This document shows, piece after piece, positions 34,618 through 45,395 of a stretch of DNA of 64,000 nucleotides. The notes beneath the pieces are model-generated. The model saw only the letters and a list, made by a program, of their open reading frames with translations. It ran no database searches and was not told the origin of the DNA. How positions within the stretch are numbered: the first letter of the stretch is position 1; each line of letters begins with the position of its first letter. Location: positions 496,001 through 560,000 of the forward strand of contig JAWZYU010000123.1 in assembly GCA_038380435.1 (NCBI GenBank), written 5' to 3'. Origin of the DNA: Ryuthela nishihirai (lineage: Eukaryota > Arthropoda > Arachnida > Araneae > Heptathelidae). The translations under genes were made by a program, and so were the position numbers.

Positions 34618-34719
34618 CATTAAGAGTGGCAGGGAGATGCACTCTTAATGATATTTATACAGTAAAACAGTCGTATCAGAATAATATGACCACCTACCAT
34701 ATTATTCTGATACGACTGT
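34618..34719. repeat. Two consecutive perfect hairpins
   Basis: Hairpin 1: cattaagagtg (34618-34628) against cactcttaatg (34640-34650). Hairpin 2: 22-bp arms 34667-34688 and 34698-34719, starting acagtcgtatcag, with a 9-bp loop. Both arm pairs match exactly. Confidence 0.85.
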
Positions 34720-35537
34720 GTATACAACGAATCAGTCGTCCGCAGTACAAAAGAACGCCCAAAAGAGATGAGACCATGTGAGAACGAAACACTAAAGTGA
34801 CATTATCTAAAACCAGAACATAGTTCAGAGCCAACTTTCAAAAGACAAAAAAATAAATTAACTAATTACCGTCAGAGAGGTGAAAAAGAAAAGATGGCCA
34901 CGGAAGAAAGTAACAAACCCAAAGGAAATCTTGCATTGAAAAGAGCTTCCAAAATCCCCCAAAAACCTAAATAAAAACACGAATCCTATTCCACAGACAA
35001 AAAACCAGGTAAACAAACCAGGGTAACAAAGAAAGCGGAAGGTTGGCGAAAAAGCCCCTAGAAAAGTAAAATCGCAAAATCCTTCTACTTGAAGGAAAAG
35101 CCGTAGAGAGACGAAACTTGCTATATAAACCCCCTTCGATCCTCGACCATGATACATGTCAGAAAGGTGGGAAATAAGTCAAAAGGGGCAAGAAAACGAC
35201 AAGTGTTATTAAGAGAGACAGAGAGGTGTGCCTCTTCCCCCCCCCCACGTCGAAGCCCATATAACCTTGTTCGCAATCAAAATATTGCATGTGACTTTGT
35301 AGCGTACAACCTAAGGTTACAATGCGCAGCGTACACTCACTCTTAAGGTTTAATCTGTATTTTTTTCCCAACTTAGCATTTTTTATTTTAATATTTAGCC
35401 ATTATTTACGAACCAGATGCAATTTTAGCTTATCTGATTTTCAAATGTCCGTATCTGACTATTATGTACTTATTTTCTTGTTTTTTTTTAATTCAAACAG
35501 AAAAATTTATTTATTAAGATTTATAAAAAAATAATTA
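34720..35537. other. No recognisable gene; weak internal repeat
   Basis: 'gtgggaaataagtcaaaag' and 'aagagagacagagaggtgtg' near 35165-35235 resemble 34567-34640 ('gtgggaaaaatagtcagaaa', 'aagagtggcagggagatgca'). This suggests a decayed repeat. No supported ORF. Confidence 0.35.
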
Positions 35538-35624
35538 CCCTCTGAAGCAACTACTTGTCATAGAAGACTGACAGGAAGCTGTCAGTTTATATGCCACAGA
35601 CAAGGTCTGTGAAGATTGCAGGAC
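35538..35624 (-). repeat. SINE-B tail fragment
   Basis: 'ccctctgaagcaactactt', 'ctgacaggaagctgtcag' and 'tttatatgccaca' form the SINE-B tail on the minus strand. Confidence 0.7.
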
Positions 35625-36654
35625 GATATAGGAAAATTATAGAATAATCTAAAATTAGTTACGTGTAGATTTTTAATACAGAATTTTATATACATTTTTA
35701 GGGTGAAAAAATGCAGTCTTAGGATAATTGGTAGTTAATCTAGGCTGCTAGGTTTCGTGTACTCTTAGTTTTTTTTATCCTGTTTAGCAAAAGTTGTTGA
35801 GTCGTGCTCAGCAGAGATTTTTGGGCTGCAATGATTTTAAGTTGAAAGCGCCTATATGTAAGTCGTCTAATCTGTATGACATCATAAGCATGCACTCATA
35901 GCTCGCACGTTCCTATCATTGAGCCAGAAGTCTCTTAGGAGCATCTGTTTGCATGTTGACATAGCAAAGAAAATAAATGTAAAAACGCCCGAATCATTTC
36001 TCGCAAGTGACATGCATGACAAGAAAGCAATGGGCTGAGATAGTAAGGCTATACTACACCGACTTAAGCCTAATCTTTCCTGGAAGTATTTCTCTATCTA
36101 TACGTATTGCGTCATGGATGCACAACTGAAGAAGTTTCAGTTCGATGTGGAAATTTGAAAGAATCAACCTGCGACAGACCACGGATTGGGTGATTATCAG
36201 TTTAGGGTCAACTAGATAAGACCGGGCAACGAAAAGAGAAGGGAAATTCAATGTATGAAAATTTTGTGAAGGTTTTATCTAAAATTAATTATGTACTTTA
36301 CCGGTGAGATTTCATATAATATAATACAATATAATGATGATAAAATTATGCTACTAAATAATGATAATTATGGTACTACAGTATATTCATCATCTACTAA
36401 TTTTAAATCCTCCTGCACCCAAATCGATATTTGTTCTTGCCATGATCGTATAGTTTAATTTTATATCATTTCCATATTAAAACAATCCGCAGCACAGTAT
36501 CCCACTGGGAAACAAAGTCATCCTCCCACACAAAAGGAGCAACTAAAAGCATATATGGCTTTGTAGCAAATACTAAAAAACACATTTATTTAGAACATTA
36601 AAACACTCTCGTCATATTCCTACATTTCCTAAGACTTACATCATTCAGTAGTCT
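35625..36654. other. No recognisable feature
   Basis: AT-rich, no supported gene. Confidence 0.45.
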
Positions 36655-36985
36655 GGTGACATGCAAGTGCTGAGCTGGCTACATAATATTCTGACCGAGA
36701 GTAAGGACTTAACTACCTACATCGAGAGCCAAGTCTCGAGAGCTACTGTCGCTATCGTCTGCTCACTTCGAGCACCAAGTCGAGAGAACTCCGTGAGTCC
36801 AGTGAGTGAGGAAGTGTCTTTTTTTCCGATGGACACACAAAAATAAAGAAAGGTAGCATCCGAAGTGTCTGATTGGCTCTCTGAACTCTCCGCTAGGGGG
36901 CGATAGGGTACGGAAGAAAAAAGGAGTTTTTTAGATCTGGTGTGTTTGTCGCGCAATCACGTGACTGTCCTTCACGGGACCGTTG
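36655..36985. other. GC-richer island, possibly regulatory
   Basis: Noticeably less AT-rich than its flanks and not recognised elsewhere in the window. It contains 'gattggct' (a CCAAT-type box in inverted form, ~36870) and 'cacgtgac' (E-box-like, ~36959). It also has several 'tcgaga' motifs around 36720-36790. It could be a promoter fragment, an LTR piece or an unknown transposon end. No ORF stands out. Confidence 0.25.
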
Positions 36986-37062
36986 TGTCGTGACTCAGTG
37001 GAAGTCCTTCTGGGCATCTCGTTGTACACGTTGAAACTCCTCGTTTGTACACTCTGTACACG

Positions 37063-37160
37063 TTGAAGAACCCACTGGATGTCTTTGACGGGAGGCTGTC
37101 ATCTCTTTCCCAACATCTATCCAGCAGGTTCCCTCCCCCTAATTTTCTCTGATCCTTCGG
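37063..37160 (+). repeat. SINE-A tail, first of a three-copy cluster
   Basis: 'gtacacgttgaagaacccac', 'ttgacgggaggctgtcatct' and 'gatccttcggggtcc' form the SINE-A 3' part, plus orientation. Confidence 0.8.
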
Positions 37161-37171
37161 GGTCCAGTTGG

Positions 37172-37470
37172 ATTGGGTTGTTTTACCTCTGAGCTGCACT
37201 TTTTTGCACACCATGGGTTAAATGGCCAGGTCACAAGGACCCCGAAGGCTCAGAGAAGGATGGGGGAGGGGACCCACTGGAACAGCTGTTTAGAGACAGA
37301 TGGTAGCCTCCCGTCAAGGCCATCCAGTGTGGTCTTTAAAGGGCACAGGGTATGGTTCTCCCCTCACAAGGGGTCACGGCTTAACGTCCCATCCGACGGA
37401 CGGCGGTCTTTCCAAGTCCATTGGTGTCCCCTACTGACCGTGGGCAGGGTGGAGATTTTTGCGGAGATAT
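37172..37470 (-). repeat. SINE-A body, inverted, head missing
   Basis: A well-preserved minus-strand body from 'gttgttttacctctgagc' to 'tttttgcggagatat'. The head is replaced by a junction with the next plus-strand copy. Confidence 0.85.
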
Positions 37471-37740
37471 CGGGGTCCAGTGACGTGGTCATTTAGTCAA
37501 TTGTGTGAAAAAATAGTGCCGTTTGGAGAAGGCCGTACGATGCGTAAACCCGACGTGACCCCATGTGCAGGAAAGTCACACCCTCTGAACATCAAGAAAC
37601 ACGCTAAATGGCTTTGACGGGAGGTTTCCATCTGTTACCTAAGAGTAACCAGTGGATTCCCTTCTTCCAACCCTTGGGATCCATGTGACCTGGTCATTTA
37701 GTTCACTGTGTGCAAAATTCGCTGTTTAATTTAAACAACG
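37468..37740 (+). repeat. SINE-A body with rearranged order
   Basis: Opens with tail-type sequence ('cggggtccagtgacgtggtc', 'atttagtcaattgtgtgaaa'), then body ('ccccatgtgcaggaaagtc', 'tttgacgggaggtttccatc') and tail again. It looks like two partial SINE-A pieces joined. Confidence 0.7.
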
Positions 37741-37984
37741 GCACCCTGCGAGTGAACTTTATGTCCCAATGAGAGACCATAGATGTTTTTGACATATCGA
37801 CAAGTAAACAATTGTTTTTTGCTAATGGACAATCACAACAAATATCAGAGAAGAAATGACCATGCTATTCATACCCGGGACTAGTCAATTGCAGTGTCAC
37901 CGCCAGTTAACCAATACCTCCTATAACAGAAGGCCAGTGGACCAAATTTTATGACGTCAGCTTAAGTAGTTCTATCATATAGAC

Positions 37985-38176
37985 CAGGGATTCTCAACGT
38001 GGGGTAAGCGGTAAAATTTAATGGGGTAGGCCGTGAGAGCTCAAAAGTCGCTAGATCCAGTAAGAAAGTAGCTAGGTTGGCATTATTACATTATAACTAT
38101 AGTTTAATCAATCTATATAATGGGTACACCAGTTACATACACATTGTCATGAAGCAATAAATATTGACAACCCCTG
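37985..38176 (+). mobile_element. hAT-type MITE with 8-bp target duplication
   Basis: Termini 'cagggattctcaac' and, inverted, 'caggggttgtcaat'. Flanking octamers atatagac (37977-37984) and atataaac (38177-38184) match at 7 of 8, the duplication length of hAT transposons. Internal 'ggccgtgagagctcaaaagt' and 'ataactatagttt' link it to copies at 282-466 and 1667-1881. Non-coding. Confidence 0.7.
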
Positions 38177-38297
38177 ATATAAACGAATCTTATATTTTTG
38201 ATTCTAATATTATTACTGGTAGATTCTTGTGCTAATTTTTATTCTAATACTAGTTGAACGCACCCGGCGCTTCTCGGGATCACTAATATTCTTATTT

Positions 38298-38897
38298 TCA
38301 CTGCACTAAATGTAAATTTGTAAGCCCCCCCCCCCCTTCTGACACTTTAGCACAGATTTTCAACAGGAAGAAATTTCTCCGTTGGCTTTGATCGTTGTTG
38401 ACGTCAGCGAGCTCTGTCATAGCCAGTGGCTTAGTTTCTGCGTAACCTATCGATATTTTATTTCCGTTACCAAGATTTTGACGCTCTATGGCTCCCGTGA
38501 TATTCCTCCCTCCGTACGGTTCAAATTTCCTGCACAGCGTCCCCCGTGTATCTTCAGTGATTGGTTTAAAAATCAGGCTCCCACTTGGTCCGTGGCTTCG
38601 TTTGTACACAAATTGTGACAGCTCATGTCTCAGTTTGAATCTGCATATTTTGTTGTTTCCTGCACTAATGGTTAGTTTTGTGAGTGTTCCCCCACCCCAA
38701 CATTTTACACAGTGTGAACACGAATAATTTCCGTTGTTGCAAAGGTCATTGCTGATTCGGCACTCTCTCTCTCTCTCAAAGCCGTGGCAAACGATCGAGA
38801 TATTTATTTCGTCATATTTTGTCATTCTGTTATTCCCGACGTACCTTACCGAAAGGTCCCACATTTTGGTAGGCAGGTTCCCCTTGCCAGACCTCAT
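38298..38897 (-). CDS. Hypothetical 199-codon ORF, unknown
   Basis: I do not recognise this protein. It starts at an ATG (38897), beginning MRSGKGNLPTKMWDLSVRYV. A run of 199 codons is unusual in sequence this AT-rich. It has a Cys-rich middle ('ECRISNDLCNNGNYSCSHCV') that superficially recalls small disulfide domains. It also has a Gly run near the end caused by a poly-C tract (38327-38337). No signal peptide or membrane segment is evident. The surrounding block (about 38245-39255) opens with 'cacccggcgcttctcgggat' and ends 'gagacaccttcttttattac'. These look like boundaries of a dispersed repeat, so the ORF may belong to, or be antisense in, a transposable element. Confidence 0.25.
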   Translation of the reverse strand: MRSGKGNLPTKMWDLSVRYVGNNRMTKYDEINISIVCHGFERERECRISNDLCNNGNYSCSHCVKCWGGGTLTKLTISAGNNKICRFKLRHELSQFVYKRSHGPSGSLIFKPITEDTRGTLCRKFEPYGGRNITGAIERQNLGNGNKISIGYAETKPLAMTELADVNNDQSQRRNFFLLKICAKVSEGGGGLTNLHLVQ

Positions 38898-39465
38898 GAT
38901 TGGTTAGAAAATCAAGTCCCTAGCTGCAATGGAACGCCGAAATAATGCCTTTGTAAATGTGGGGAATCTGGTAATGGCAGCAGATTTAAATGCTATTTTA
39001 ACTCTTTGCTTTCAGAGTTAGGGAGCAGAAAATGACAACAATAGTTTTGACAACGATTCTCGTTTCCCGTAGGAAGAGCATGGTAAATTTTTTTCTTCTA
39101 TCAAGACCCTCTTTTGGACATTCGACTTGAAATTTGGCACTGCAATCCAGACTACAACCTGAAACATTCTCTGAAAATTTGGAGCGTGTACGTGATGTCC
39201 TGATGAATTATGGCTGCCACAGACACACACAGAGACACCTTCTTTTATTACATAGATTGATATAAAAATATATTTTATTGAGAAAGATAATTATTCATAT
39301 TTATTACCAAATATCATAACACTAATTAATAAAAATGTTTTTTCTCGTATATTAAACATATTTATAGATAAACATTAGAATAAAGATTAGCACAAAGATT
39401 CACCAGTAATAACATTATAATCAGAAATATAAGGAATATAGATAAAAATAAAGCTGAGATTTTGA
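38898..39465. other. Continuation of putative dispersed repeat; no gene
   Basis: Runs to 'cacacacagagacaccttct' near 39240, which I take as the likely end of the block that begins near 38245. AT-rich beyond. Confidence 0.3.
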
Positions 39466-39850
39466 AGAACTGCGGTCGATGCCCCCTGGTTTGTCACTAA
39501 CAGACAACTTCATAAAGACCTGGGCATCGACCACATATATACACATATAAAACGCACCTCAAAAAGATTCCTTGAGGCTGTAAACAATAATACCAATGAG
39601 ATTACTTCTTCTCTGATTCTTTACGATCATACTGTTTTGAACAAAGTACAAGAAGCCTAAAACGGTAGCGTTCTCTGAGGAGACCTACCCGTTTTAGATT
39701 TCTTATACAATTTTACTGCAATAATCAGCTTTTCTTACGTTTGCCCTTAGGGGCCCACCTAAGGGTGGTTTACTTATATATTTTGTTCTTACTCATACCA
39801 AATAAGCATATCATTCTGATGAAGATCGTTAGGGGTAAAATTATTACCCG
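39466..39850 (+). pseudogene. LINE ORF2 C-terminus and 3' UTR (Jockey-like)
   Basis: The reading gives 'APWFVTNRQLHKDLGIDHIY', 'THIKRTSKRFLEAVNNN' and a TAA after 'VLNKVQEA'. The 3' UTR has 'ttaggggcccacctaagggt' and 'ggtttact', matching 62630. This is a 3'-end-only insertion. Confidence 0.75.
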
Positions 39851-40094
39851 GTACATCGAATATGATTGTACAATCTACGATAGCATAAAGCTGACTTCAT
39901 AAATTTGGTTCTACATAACAAATCCCACATGAATCTTCCTATTTAAATGGAAAACCAAAACACACACTCATTCAAATAATTTAACGAAATAAAAGGTCTT
40001 TTTTTTCACTATTAATATATATATTTTTTTCATTCGTATCAAATTCATTAATGTCTTTCAAGAAAGAAATTAAAAACTTTTAGTATTTAGATTT

Positions 40095-40960
40095 ATCTGA
40101 ACTCTTTTCAGGCTCTAGAATGCTTTTAAAGGTAAAAGTTGTGATATTTAATTTTTTAATTTATTAAAATATTTAGATCTTCATAGTTATATTTTTCACA
40201 ATGAAAAATCAAATGTTCTAAGTTTTCATATACATTGCAATTATCACAAAATGGGTTTTCTACTTTATTCATATAGAATAATGTTGTCTTGATCAGAGTT
40301 GAGTTTGTTTTTATTTTTAATATAATAATTATCTCTCTTTTATTAAGGCCATAATCATTGTATATTTGAATAATATTTGAAATCTTATATCTGTATGTGT
40401 TCTTTTAATGTATGTTATATCAGTCTTATGTCACATTTAAAATATTTATTTTATTTTCTTTTTTATATATAAATATTAGAAATGGAGCATCCATAAGTGT
40501 GTTTAAGTTTCTTGCTAATTTTGCTAATTCATCTGTTTCTCATTATGAATAAGGCCAATATGGGCTGGAATCCATTGTATATGTATTACGTTTCTTTGTA
40601 TTATATGTTGATTAATTAAAATAAGTATGTCACTGATAAAATTTTTAAAGTTACTTCTAGTTGGATCATTGTATATTATATCAATAGAGGCTTTACTGTC
40701 TGTAAAATAAATATGTTTTGATTATTAAATTTTAAGGCCCAGTTTATTGCTAAAATAATTGCAGTTAATCATTTAAATAATGATAATACTAATAAGTAAT
40801 ATTTGGATTTATTGCGGATCTGAAAGTTTATATTACGATCATCTAACATAGAAACACTAGCAGATATCGAAATCAAATATTTTAAACTTTTGATGTTAAA
40901 AAGGTTTAATGAATAACAAGTGATATAATTTACTACTACATCAGTTATTATTTCAGAAAA
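40095..40960 (-). pseudogene. LINE ORF2 C-terminus with RNase H domain
   Basis: The minus-strand reading, across several frameshifts, gives 'LDDRNINFQIRNKSKYYLLV', 'TAIILAINWALKFNNQNIFI', a region matching 'TDSKAS..I', then 'VIHIQWIPAHIGLIHNEK'. These are the hallmarks of the RNase H domain of LINE ORF2 proteins (AI..A.......I..DS.A, then IQWIPAHxGI.GNE). Farther on, 'NSTLIKTTLFYMNKVENPFC', 'CNVYENLEHLIFHC' is the C-terminal Cys/His cluster. Stops and shifts make it inactive. It is a minus-strand copy of a LINE distinct from the RTE family. Confidence 0.7.
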
Positions 40961-41198
40961 GTAGGGAAAAAGGAAGCAATGCCAACTTGAATTATGGAAA
41001 CTTCAGTATGAGTACTATAAAAATCATTCTAATAAGGATGAGCCATTAATGAAATTTGGGAGAGAAAAGTTTCACTGATGTAGTTTTCAAATTGTAGTCT
41101 GCAACCGACAGTCAAGATGTAAACGGTAATTCTAATACACTGCGTGTTTCTAATATTTTGTCTGTATGTTTCATTAAGAATTACTCGAAAACAGAAGG

Positions 41199-41258
41199 GT
41201 GGGGGTTGGCTCAGTCGGTTTGCACCCGGCTCGTAGTTTGCAGTTCCCAGGTTACGTT
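41199..41258 (+). repeat. SINE-A head fragment
   Basis: 'gggttggctcagtcggtt' to 'gcagttcccaggtt'. The head ends inside the B box and joins unrelated sequence leading into a Tc1-like pseudogene. Confidence 0.65.
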
Positions 41259-41344
41259 TACGTGGAATCTATCAAAGGACGTGACTACCTATCAAAAGAC
41301 AGGTCGCTGCCTCCAAACGTGCAAATTGTGGACGCCATACGAAG

Positions 41345-42170
41345 TTTCCAGATAGGGATTGGCGAAGGTTGGCACGGATGGTACAATGGATGCACAAGAC
41401 CACGGCACCGCAAATAGCAGCAAAGTTGAACACCAGTCGGATCGATCCCGTTTCCGTCAGAACAATTCATTGGGAAGGTGATTGTGCCGGTATATATGGC
41501 TGTGCTGCAATCCACAAACCTCTGATTACCAACAACAATGCAACAAACGTGTAAGGTGTTGCACATAAAAACTAGGATGCTAAAGACTGACAACGAGTCA
41601 TCTGGTTTGATGAATCATGCTACACGCTGTTTCCAACCACTGGCAGAGTGTACGTCTGGTGAAAACCTGCAGATGCGTACCACCCCGACTCTTTGGATCC
41701 GAATGTGAAACATGAAGACTGTAACCTGATGCTGTGGGGTGCCATATCATGACATTATTTAGGACCATTAGTTATTCTGCAGGATCATGTCACATCCGCA
41801 ACATACGAATCCATTCTCGGGGACCGCCTGCACTCAATGTTGCGGGCATTATTCCCTAATTACCCTCCCAGGTTTCAAGCAGATAATGCATCGTGAATTA
41901 CGCAAAATGTGTCAAGTTGTGATTTGCAGAGAATGAGAATGAGGTAAAGCAGCTATTCTGGCCACCTCAATATTATTAAACATATGTGTGAATATCTAGA
42001 GTGCAAGGTCAGATCACACTTTCCACCTCCAGTATCATTTGCACTTGGGCCATATTTTACAGGAAGAATTTTCCCACATTCCATTACCATATGTGCATAG
42101 CTTGTCTAAGTGCATTCCACGTTGAACTGTGTCTGTGCTGAACGCCCAAGTGGGCCTACAGCTTATTAAT
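41345..42170 (+). pseudogene. Tc1-like transposase, degraded
   Basis: N-terminal 'TAPQIAAKLNTSRIDPVSVR' and 'TIHWEGDCAGIYGCAAIHKP' are a paired-type helix-turn-helix. Then 'VIWFDESCYTLFP' carries the first catalytic Asp (codon 41609-41611). 'GRVYVW', 'NLMLWGAIS', 'GPLVILQDHVTSATYESIL' and 'FPNYPPRFQADNAS' follow, with the second Asp at codon 41882-41884. Frame-shifted 'LFWPPQ' and 'VRSHFPPPVS' correspond to the end of the DDE domain. Several frameshifts and stops. No terminal repeats identified. Confidence 0.8.
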
Positions 42171-43014
42171 GAAATGTTCTCCACAAACAGTATGTGTTTC
42201 CATTATTTTGATAAACCCCGGTATTTCTCGAGTGTCACATGGTCCCATAGTCTCGTCCACATTGCTGCACGTGTTCCTTCCATTACAATATTCTTGACAT
42301 GCGTCCCTGATAATGGATGGGACCCTTATGAACAAATGACGAAATGGAATATCAGAAAATTTTAGGAATCATAGTCAGCTTCGTCTCTTTACGGAACAGT
42401 TTTTTAGTTAGATCTTATTTTATTAAAGTAGGATATGAATGTTCCATCGTGAGTACATGCTAGAATCTCGCTTTCTGTAATCACCAGACAGTTACTGAAG
42501 CGAGAAATTTTTTAAGTATTAATGTAGTTTATAATTTAACTGGTGAATAATTATTTTATGAAAGTGATTAATATCGATTGTTTGATGGATATATAATTAA
42601 TTTCCAGTGTATTATGTAACCAGCAAAGACAAAAATTCAAAACTTCACGATTTGTAAATGAAAGAAAAATGCAAGTTATAGATCTGAATCTTTATTTATT
42701 AAATCATTCTTTCGTTTTTAAACACATGAAGAATATAATATTGTGAAAATTTAACTAATGTTAACTTGGTAATGTTGTGTATTAAGTTCAAATTAACCAA
42801 ACCGATAATTAACAAAATTATTTAATAGATAAAACATTTATTTTTAAAATAAATAAAACAGATTTAGATAATTCACTTAACACACAAATGAATTAATTAT
42901 ACTCCTAATTAATTATTGGCCTGCCACCTTTTACTAACGAAAGCAACAAAATATAACGTTGAAACCTCCCGTTAATAACATTCTAAACAACAAGTTTGAA
43001 ATGTTAAAAACATT
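42171..43014. other. No recognisable feature
   Basis: AT-rich, no supported gene. Confidence 0.45.
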
Positions 43015-43760
43015 TTATTCATTTACGCCGATGATATTACTCTGCTTTCTCCGTCACTAAGCCCCAATCTGGGTATTAAACAACTGAAGCTTGGATTGAA
43101 TAAAGAAAAGCGCTAGTACTCTAAATGGAGAATCGGGATTAATCCTGAAAAAAGTCAATCAGTTCTCTTTTTCAGCAAAAGAATTGTTAATCCTGATTCT
43201 CCAACTATATTTGGTATACAAACTAAATGGACACCAACGGTTAAATACCTTGGTGTCACTTTACTTAAGAAGCTTAAATGGGATGCACATGTAACTAATG
43301 GGCTTTCCAAAGCCAATATCGTTAGATCTAAACTTTAGAGAAAAGAGCCCCAAGAAAAGCCCCTTTGAAAGGGTGGAATTCTGCGTTGCCTCCTGAAAAG
43401 AAACTATTCTTGCATAAGACCGTTCTGCGGCCTATCTTGACGTATGCCTCACCGGTCTGGAACATCACCACCAACACGAATATCAGGAAACTAGAGAGTT
43501 TCCAAGTCAAAGTCTTAAGATCAGTGGTCAGTGCACCATGGTTTGTGAAGAATAAAACCATTCGCAATACCTGGGCATTGACCACATATATACATATATC
43601 AGGAAACTATCGCTGACCTTTTTTCGAGGCAGTGGGAATGCACTCTTATGGAATTATAAATACTTTACTGAATTATGATCCATTGGTGCAGACGAAGTTC
43701 AAACGTCCAATGTTAATGTTTCCCGAGGACCGTGCATTATCACTCTGATGTAATCTACAC
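43015..43760 (+). pseudogene. LINE ORF2 fragment from the YADD motif to the C-terminus
   Basis: Starts at the RT catalytic motif 'IYADDITLLSPSLS'. It continues 'WRIGINPEKSQSVLFFSKR', 'VKYLGVTLLKKLKWDAHVTN', 'KTVLRPILTYASPVW', 'SAPWFVKNKTI' and 'GIINTLLNYDPLV'. In-frame stops near 43114 and 43336 and frameshifts disable it. This is the longest representative in the window of the family whose 3' ends lie at 7153, 39466, 45112, 46385 and 62345. Confidence 0.8.
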
Positions 43761-44054
43761 TTTTGTTGTTATGTTGTTTGTTTTTAACCTATATACTTCT
43801 TATGTTGTGATTTAAGTAAGCACCTTGTTTTTGCCCATTGGGGCACTTCAGGTTTGTTTTCTTTTATTGTCATTGCCATTGGCTCTATAGATCATGATTG
43901 TAAGGTTAAGGCCTAAGACCAGGAACTTAATAAATATTAATTAAGATATCAGATATCAGACATTTTATTTGAGGCTTATAACTTCAAGAAATACTGAATA
44001 AAATTTTTTCTCCTGATTCTTAAAGAAAACTAATCGTTTCTAGACCTACAAAAT

Positions 44055-44171
44055 ACCTTCGTGTAGTGCACAAAGGGTGCCAGATCACTAATTTCTAAAA
44101 AAAATCGTTACCAGATTTTTTTATGAATTCTATAATCAATCATAGTGTTCGGATTTCTTTTTTGAGCAACT
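44055..44171. mobile_element. Palindromic MITE, right half
   Basis: 'ccttcgtgtagtgcacaaag', 'gccagatcactaatttct' and 'catagtgttcggat' to 'gagcaact' are one arm of the palindromic MITE (compare 62970-63184). The left arm is missing. Confidence 0.75.
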
Positions 44172-45011
44172 CCACGCTCTCTGAAACGATGTCCTCTTCA
44201 ACAGATAGAAAAAGACATTATAACTTGATGGATTTCTAAAATCATTTACAAAGTAATACACGTCCACTATTTTATGCACATACGAAAATCAATATACTTA
44301 AATCAACATACTTAAATATTGTAACTCTTCCAAAAATCCCTTCGTTTTTAGAGTTATGACGTATTTTTCATGCACCCACCTCGTGATACAACACATGCTT
44401 TCCTCAGCAACTGATGTAAGTCAGCACGTTTTTTCAACATGAAACGCATTTTGAAAGACGCATTGGTCACCTCTCTTCTGAACCTTGATCAAAACTAAAC
44501 GAATCGTTACAATCGAACAATATGCTTTGTGTCATAAATAATTTTGATAAAAAAACTTTGTTTGAGTTTCATTTGGAAGTATTTATATAATTGTCAATGC
44601 TCAGAGAAATCTAGAGAAGAATGGGAATGATTAGATTTAAAAAAATTGATGAAAAAATAATGAATTCAGCAATGCTTAATTTACTATTCAATGTAATAAT
44701 TTACGTATTTTTTCTTTTGATATTTTAATTTCAAATTTTATAATGGAACTAAAAATCACATATTTCACAAGTACAATAAGCAATTTTAAACAATATTTTC
44801 TTTAATATTGATTGTATTAAATTTATTTAAAACGAAAATTCCCTTTTTTTCCTCTTAGTTCTATAAAATTGTTTTCTTAATTTGATAATTCACTTTTTTT
44901 GGTTTTCTTAAATTTTATTGTTAATTGGGGGAGAAAAAAATTCACCGGAGAAAAATTGTCTCACATACAAAGCATATGTAGAGAAATGCATGATGCTCAT
45001 TGGCAGTATCT
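44172..45011. other. No recognisable feature
   Basis: AT-rich, no supported gene. Confidence 0.45.
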
Positions 45012-45395
45012 CTAGGTCAGTAGGGGACACTGATGGTTTTCGAAAGGCCGCCGTGCGCATCTGTGGCAGAGCTGTACCCTGTGCTGTACCCCAGCTGTAC
45101 CTGTGCCCTGTAATGTATCTTGACGTATGCGTCACAGTGTGGGGCATCACCACCAACACGAACGTCAGGAGACTAGAAAGTTTCCAAAACAAAGTTTTAA
45201 GATCAGTGGTCAGTGCACCATGTCTTGTGAGGAATAAAACCATTGTATTTGAAATAAACCTGGGCATTTCCGGGAGGCGGTCCCAGGTGCATGTTAAAGA
45301 ACATACTACTAGATGGCCTTGACGGACGAATGAAAATTTTCTCCCAAGAGTTATTTGGTGGGTTCCCTTCCCCCCAACCTTCTTAAGACTCCTCC
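45012..45395 (+). repeat. SINE-A interrupted by a LINE fragment
   Basis: SINE-A body up to about 45085 ('gtaggggacactgatggttt', 'cagagctgtaccctgtgc') and from about 45289 ('aggtgcatgttaaagaacat', 'gatggccttgacgg', 'ccccccaaccttctta'). Between them lies a piece of Jockey-like ORF2. The interrupted SINE reads in correct order across the insert. Confidence 0.7.
45112..45268 (+). pseudogene. LINE ORF2 fragment inside SINE-A
   Basis: Colinear with 43433-43585 ('cttgacgtatgcgtcacagt', 'gcatcaccaccaacacgaac', 'agatcagtggtcagtgcacc'). No intact frame. Confidence 0.75.

Noticed and set aside
38640..38800. EGF-like secreted domain in the 199-codon ORF
   Set aside because: Cys spacing fits only superficially, and there is no signal peptide.
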